This document shows positions 63,032 to 64,000 of a stretch of 64,000 nt of DNA, piece by piece. This DNA comes from JADJYF01 sp965278995. Its GTDB lineage: Bacteria; Pseudomonadota; Gammaproteobacteria; Ga0077536. The stretch is from the NCBI GenBank assembly GCA_965278995.1, contig OZ257136.1:4588001-4652000 (forward strand). Direction: 5' to 3'. Within the stretch, counting starts at the first letter, position 1; each line of letters begins with the position of its first letter. The position numbers and the translations under genes are program-made. The notes under the pieces were generated by a model. That model was not told the origin of the DNA. It searched no databases and was given only the letters and a program-made list of their open reading frames with translations.

Positions 63032-64000
63032 ACCCGGCTCGACGTTATCCAGCAGCCCGCTGTGTGTCGTCGCCGCCGTCATCCGACGGGACGACGGCGC
63101 CATCCTGATCAGCTTGCGCGCGGTTGCTGCGCATCAAGGCGGTCTGTGGGAATTTCCCGGCGGGAAACTCGACATCGGCGAGCGCGACATTGACGGCCTC
63201 GCTCGCGAACTCCATGAAGAACTCGGTATCGCGATAACACGCGCCGTGCCTCTGATCAACGTCCTGCATCGCTATCCCGACAAGCTCGTTTCGCTGACCG
63301 TGATGGAAGTGACGCAATGGTCAGGCACGCCGAGTGGGCGCGAAGGCCAGCCTGTCCGCTGGGTACGGCCGGAGGCGTTGTCGACTTACCGCTTTCCCGC
63401 CGCCAATCTGCCCGTCACGGTAGCCGCCAATCTGCCGCGATTCATGATCGCGATGCCGGTGACGGATGCCGGCGAAGCAGCCCTCCTGGCGCGGCTGACA
63501 CAATGGCTGAACGGCGGTGTGCGTTTGGTCCGGTTGACGCTTCCCTCGTTCGACCTCAGGTTCGATATAAGTCGGCGACGACAGGTGGCGCAGGCCGCCG
63601 TCGAACTCTGTCGTGCGCACGGTGCGCGCCTTCTTCTCGACGGTACACCGGAAGAAGCGATCGCGGTGCAGGCGCACGGCGCACATCTGAATGCCGAGCA
63701 ACTGCGGCAATGGTCCGAGCGACCGCTCTCACCTGATTTGCTGCTCAGTACGAGCTGTGCCAACGAGGTTGAACTACAGCAGGCGGAGTCGCTCGGCGTA
63801 GATTTTGTTCTCATCGCACCGGTGAGTCCGTCGTCGCGGCAGTCCGCGAGCCAGATCCCGGCGTGGCAGCGCCTTCAAGCCCTCGTTCAAGGCACACGCC
63901 TGCCGGTATTCGCCGAGGGCGAGCTGCAACCCGCCGATGCCTGCGCTGCGGTGCGTGCAGGGTGCCAGGGCATCAGTTTGAATCGGGCACCATGGGACAA
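63012..64000 (+). CDS. mutT: Nudix hydrolase fused to thiamine-phosphate-synthase-like domain (partial, runs off window)
   Basis: At least 329 codons are present before the window ends. The N-terminal domain is MutT-like: LCVVAAVIRRDDGAILISLR, then a full Nudix box (GGKLDIGERDIDGLARELHE plus ELGI), fitting hydrolysis of 8-oxo-dGTP. From about residue 165 a ThiE/TenI-like region follows (VRLVRLTLPSFDLRFDISRR, GARLLLDGTPEEAIAVQAHG, LNAEQL, FVLIAPVSPSSRQSA). This domain pair is known in gammaproteobacteria beside argJ and secA. The ATG at 63012 lies inside the argJ end. Confidence 0.9.
   Translation, partial: MANTGAEPGSTLSSSPLCVVAAVIRRDDGAILISLRAVAAHQGGLWEFPGGKLDIGERDIDGLARELHEELGIAITRAVPLINVLHRYPDKLVSLTVMEVTQWSGTPSGREGQPVRWVRPEALSTYRFPAANLPVTVAANLPRFMIAMPVTDAGEAALLARLTQWLNGGVRLVRLTLPSFDLRFDISRRRQVAQAAVELCRAHGARLLLDGTPEEAIAVQAHGAHLNAEQLRQWSERPLSPDLLLSTSCANEVELQQAESLGVDFVLIAPVSPSSRQSASQIPAWQRLQALVQGTRLPVFAEGELQPADACAAVRAGCQGISLNRAPWD

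Noticed and set aside
1..64000. CRISPR arrays, insertion sequences, prophage genes
   Set aside because: No regularly spaced repeats, transposase, integrase or phage structural genes were recognised.

Overview
The window is a GC-rich chromosomal segment that reads as a free-living gammaproteobacterium outside the Enterobacterales. The gene orders queA-tgt-yajC-secD-secF, murA-hisG-hisD-hisC, petA-petB-petC-sspA-sspB, the lpoA/yraN/SIS/rsmI group, and a full dcw cluster ending in ftsA-ftsZ-lpxC and followed by secA support this. So do lipid A synthesis (lpxC), PdxB, PurT and an MraZ-headed dcw operon. Genus cannot be fixed from sequence alone; the pet-ssp and his arrangement fits Chromatiales/Xanthomonadales-like lineages.

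Region 1 (1-16.0 kb) is accessory. It opens with a minus-strand Cus-type copper/silver efflux operon: a Cys-rich secreted protein, a TolC-like channel, the CusB-like adaptor and the start of CusA. Then come an epoxide-hydrolase-like alpha/beta hydrolase, a VPLPA-CTERM surface protein, DUF3565 and YjdF-like proteins, a sulfotransferase, an NtaA-type flavin monooxygenase, a frameshifted CmcJ/NvfI-family oxidoreductase and a glutathione transferase. A divergent pair follows (isonitrile-hydratase-like DJ-1/PfpI protein and a GlxA-type AraC regulator), then a GIY-YIG-like ORF. The most notable gene is a redoxin-fold protein interrupted by an in-frame TGA where relatives carry the catalytic Cys. A bulged hairpin matching the bacterial SECIS pattern lies just after the TGA, so it is probably a selenoprotein. 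The region ends with a TacA/TacT-type toxin-antitoxin pair that has a readable promoter and repeat operators.

Region 2 (16.0-38.5 kb) is core: tRNA-Leu(CAA); queA-tgt-yajC-secDF; pdxB; purT; gloA; mlaC-ibaG-murA; hisG(short form)-hisD-hisC; the cytochrome bc1 operon; sspAB; then minus-strand lpoA-yraN-SIS protein, plus-strand rsmI, and the RNase P RNA gene rnpB.

Region 3 (38.7-63.0 kb) is the dcw cluster: an MraZ-box promoter, then mraZ-rsmH-ftsL-ftsI-murE-murF-mraY-murD-ftsW-murG-murC-murB-ddlB-ftsQ-ftsA-ftsZ with many ATGA/TAATG overlaps. After it come lpxC, a DciA-like ORF on the other strand, an M23 peptidase, secA, argJ and a Nudix/ThiE-like fusion that runs off the window.

Two copies of a ~113-bp element made of four consecutive hairpins lie in the same orientation just downstream of stable-RNA genes, one after tRNA-Leu and one after rnpB. 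Their second hairpins differ in sequence but each stays self-complementary. This structured repeat and the putative selenoprotein are the two strongest leads for new biology.
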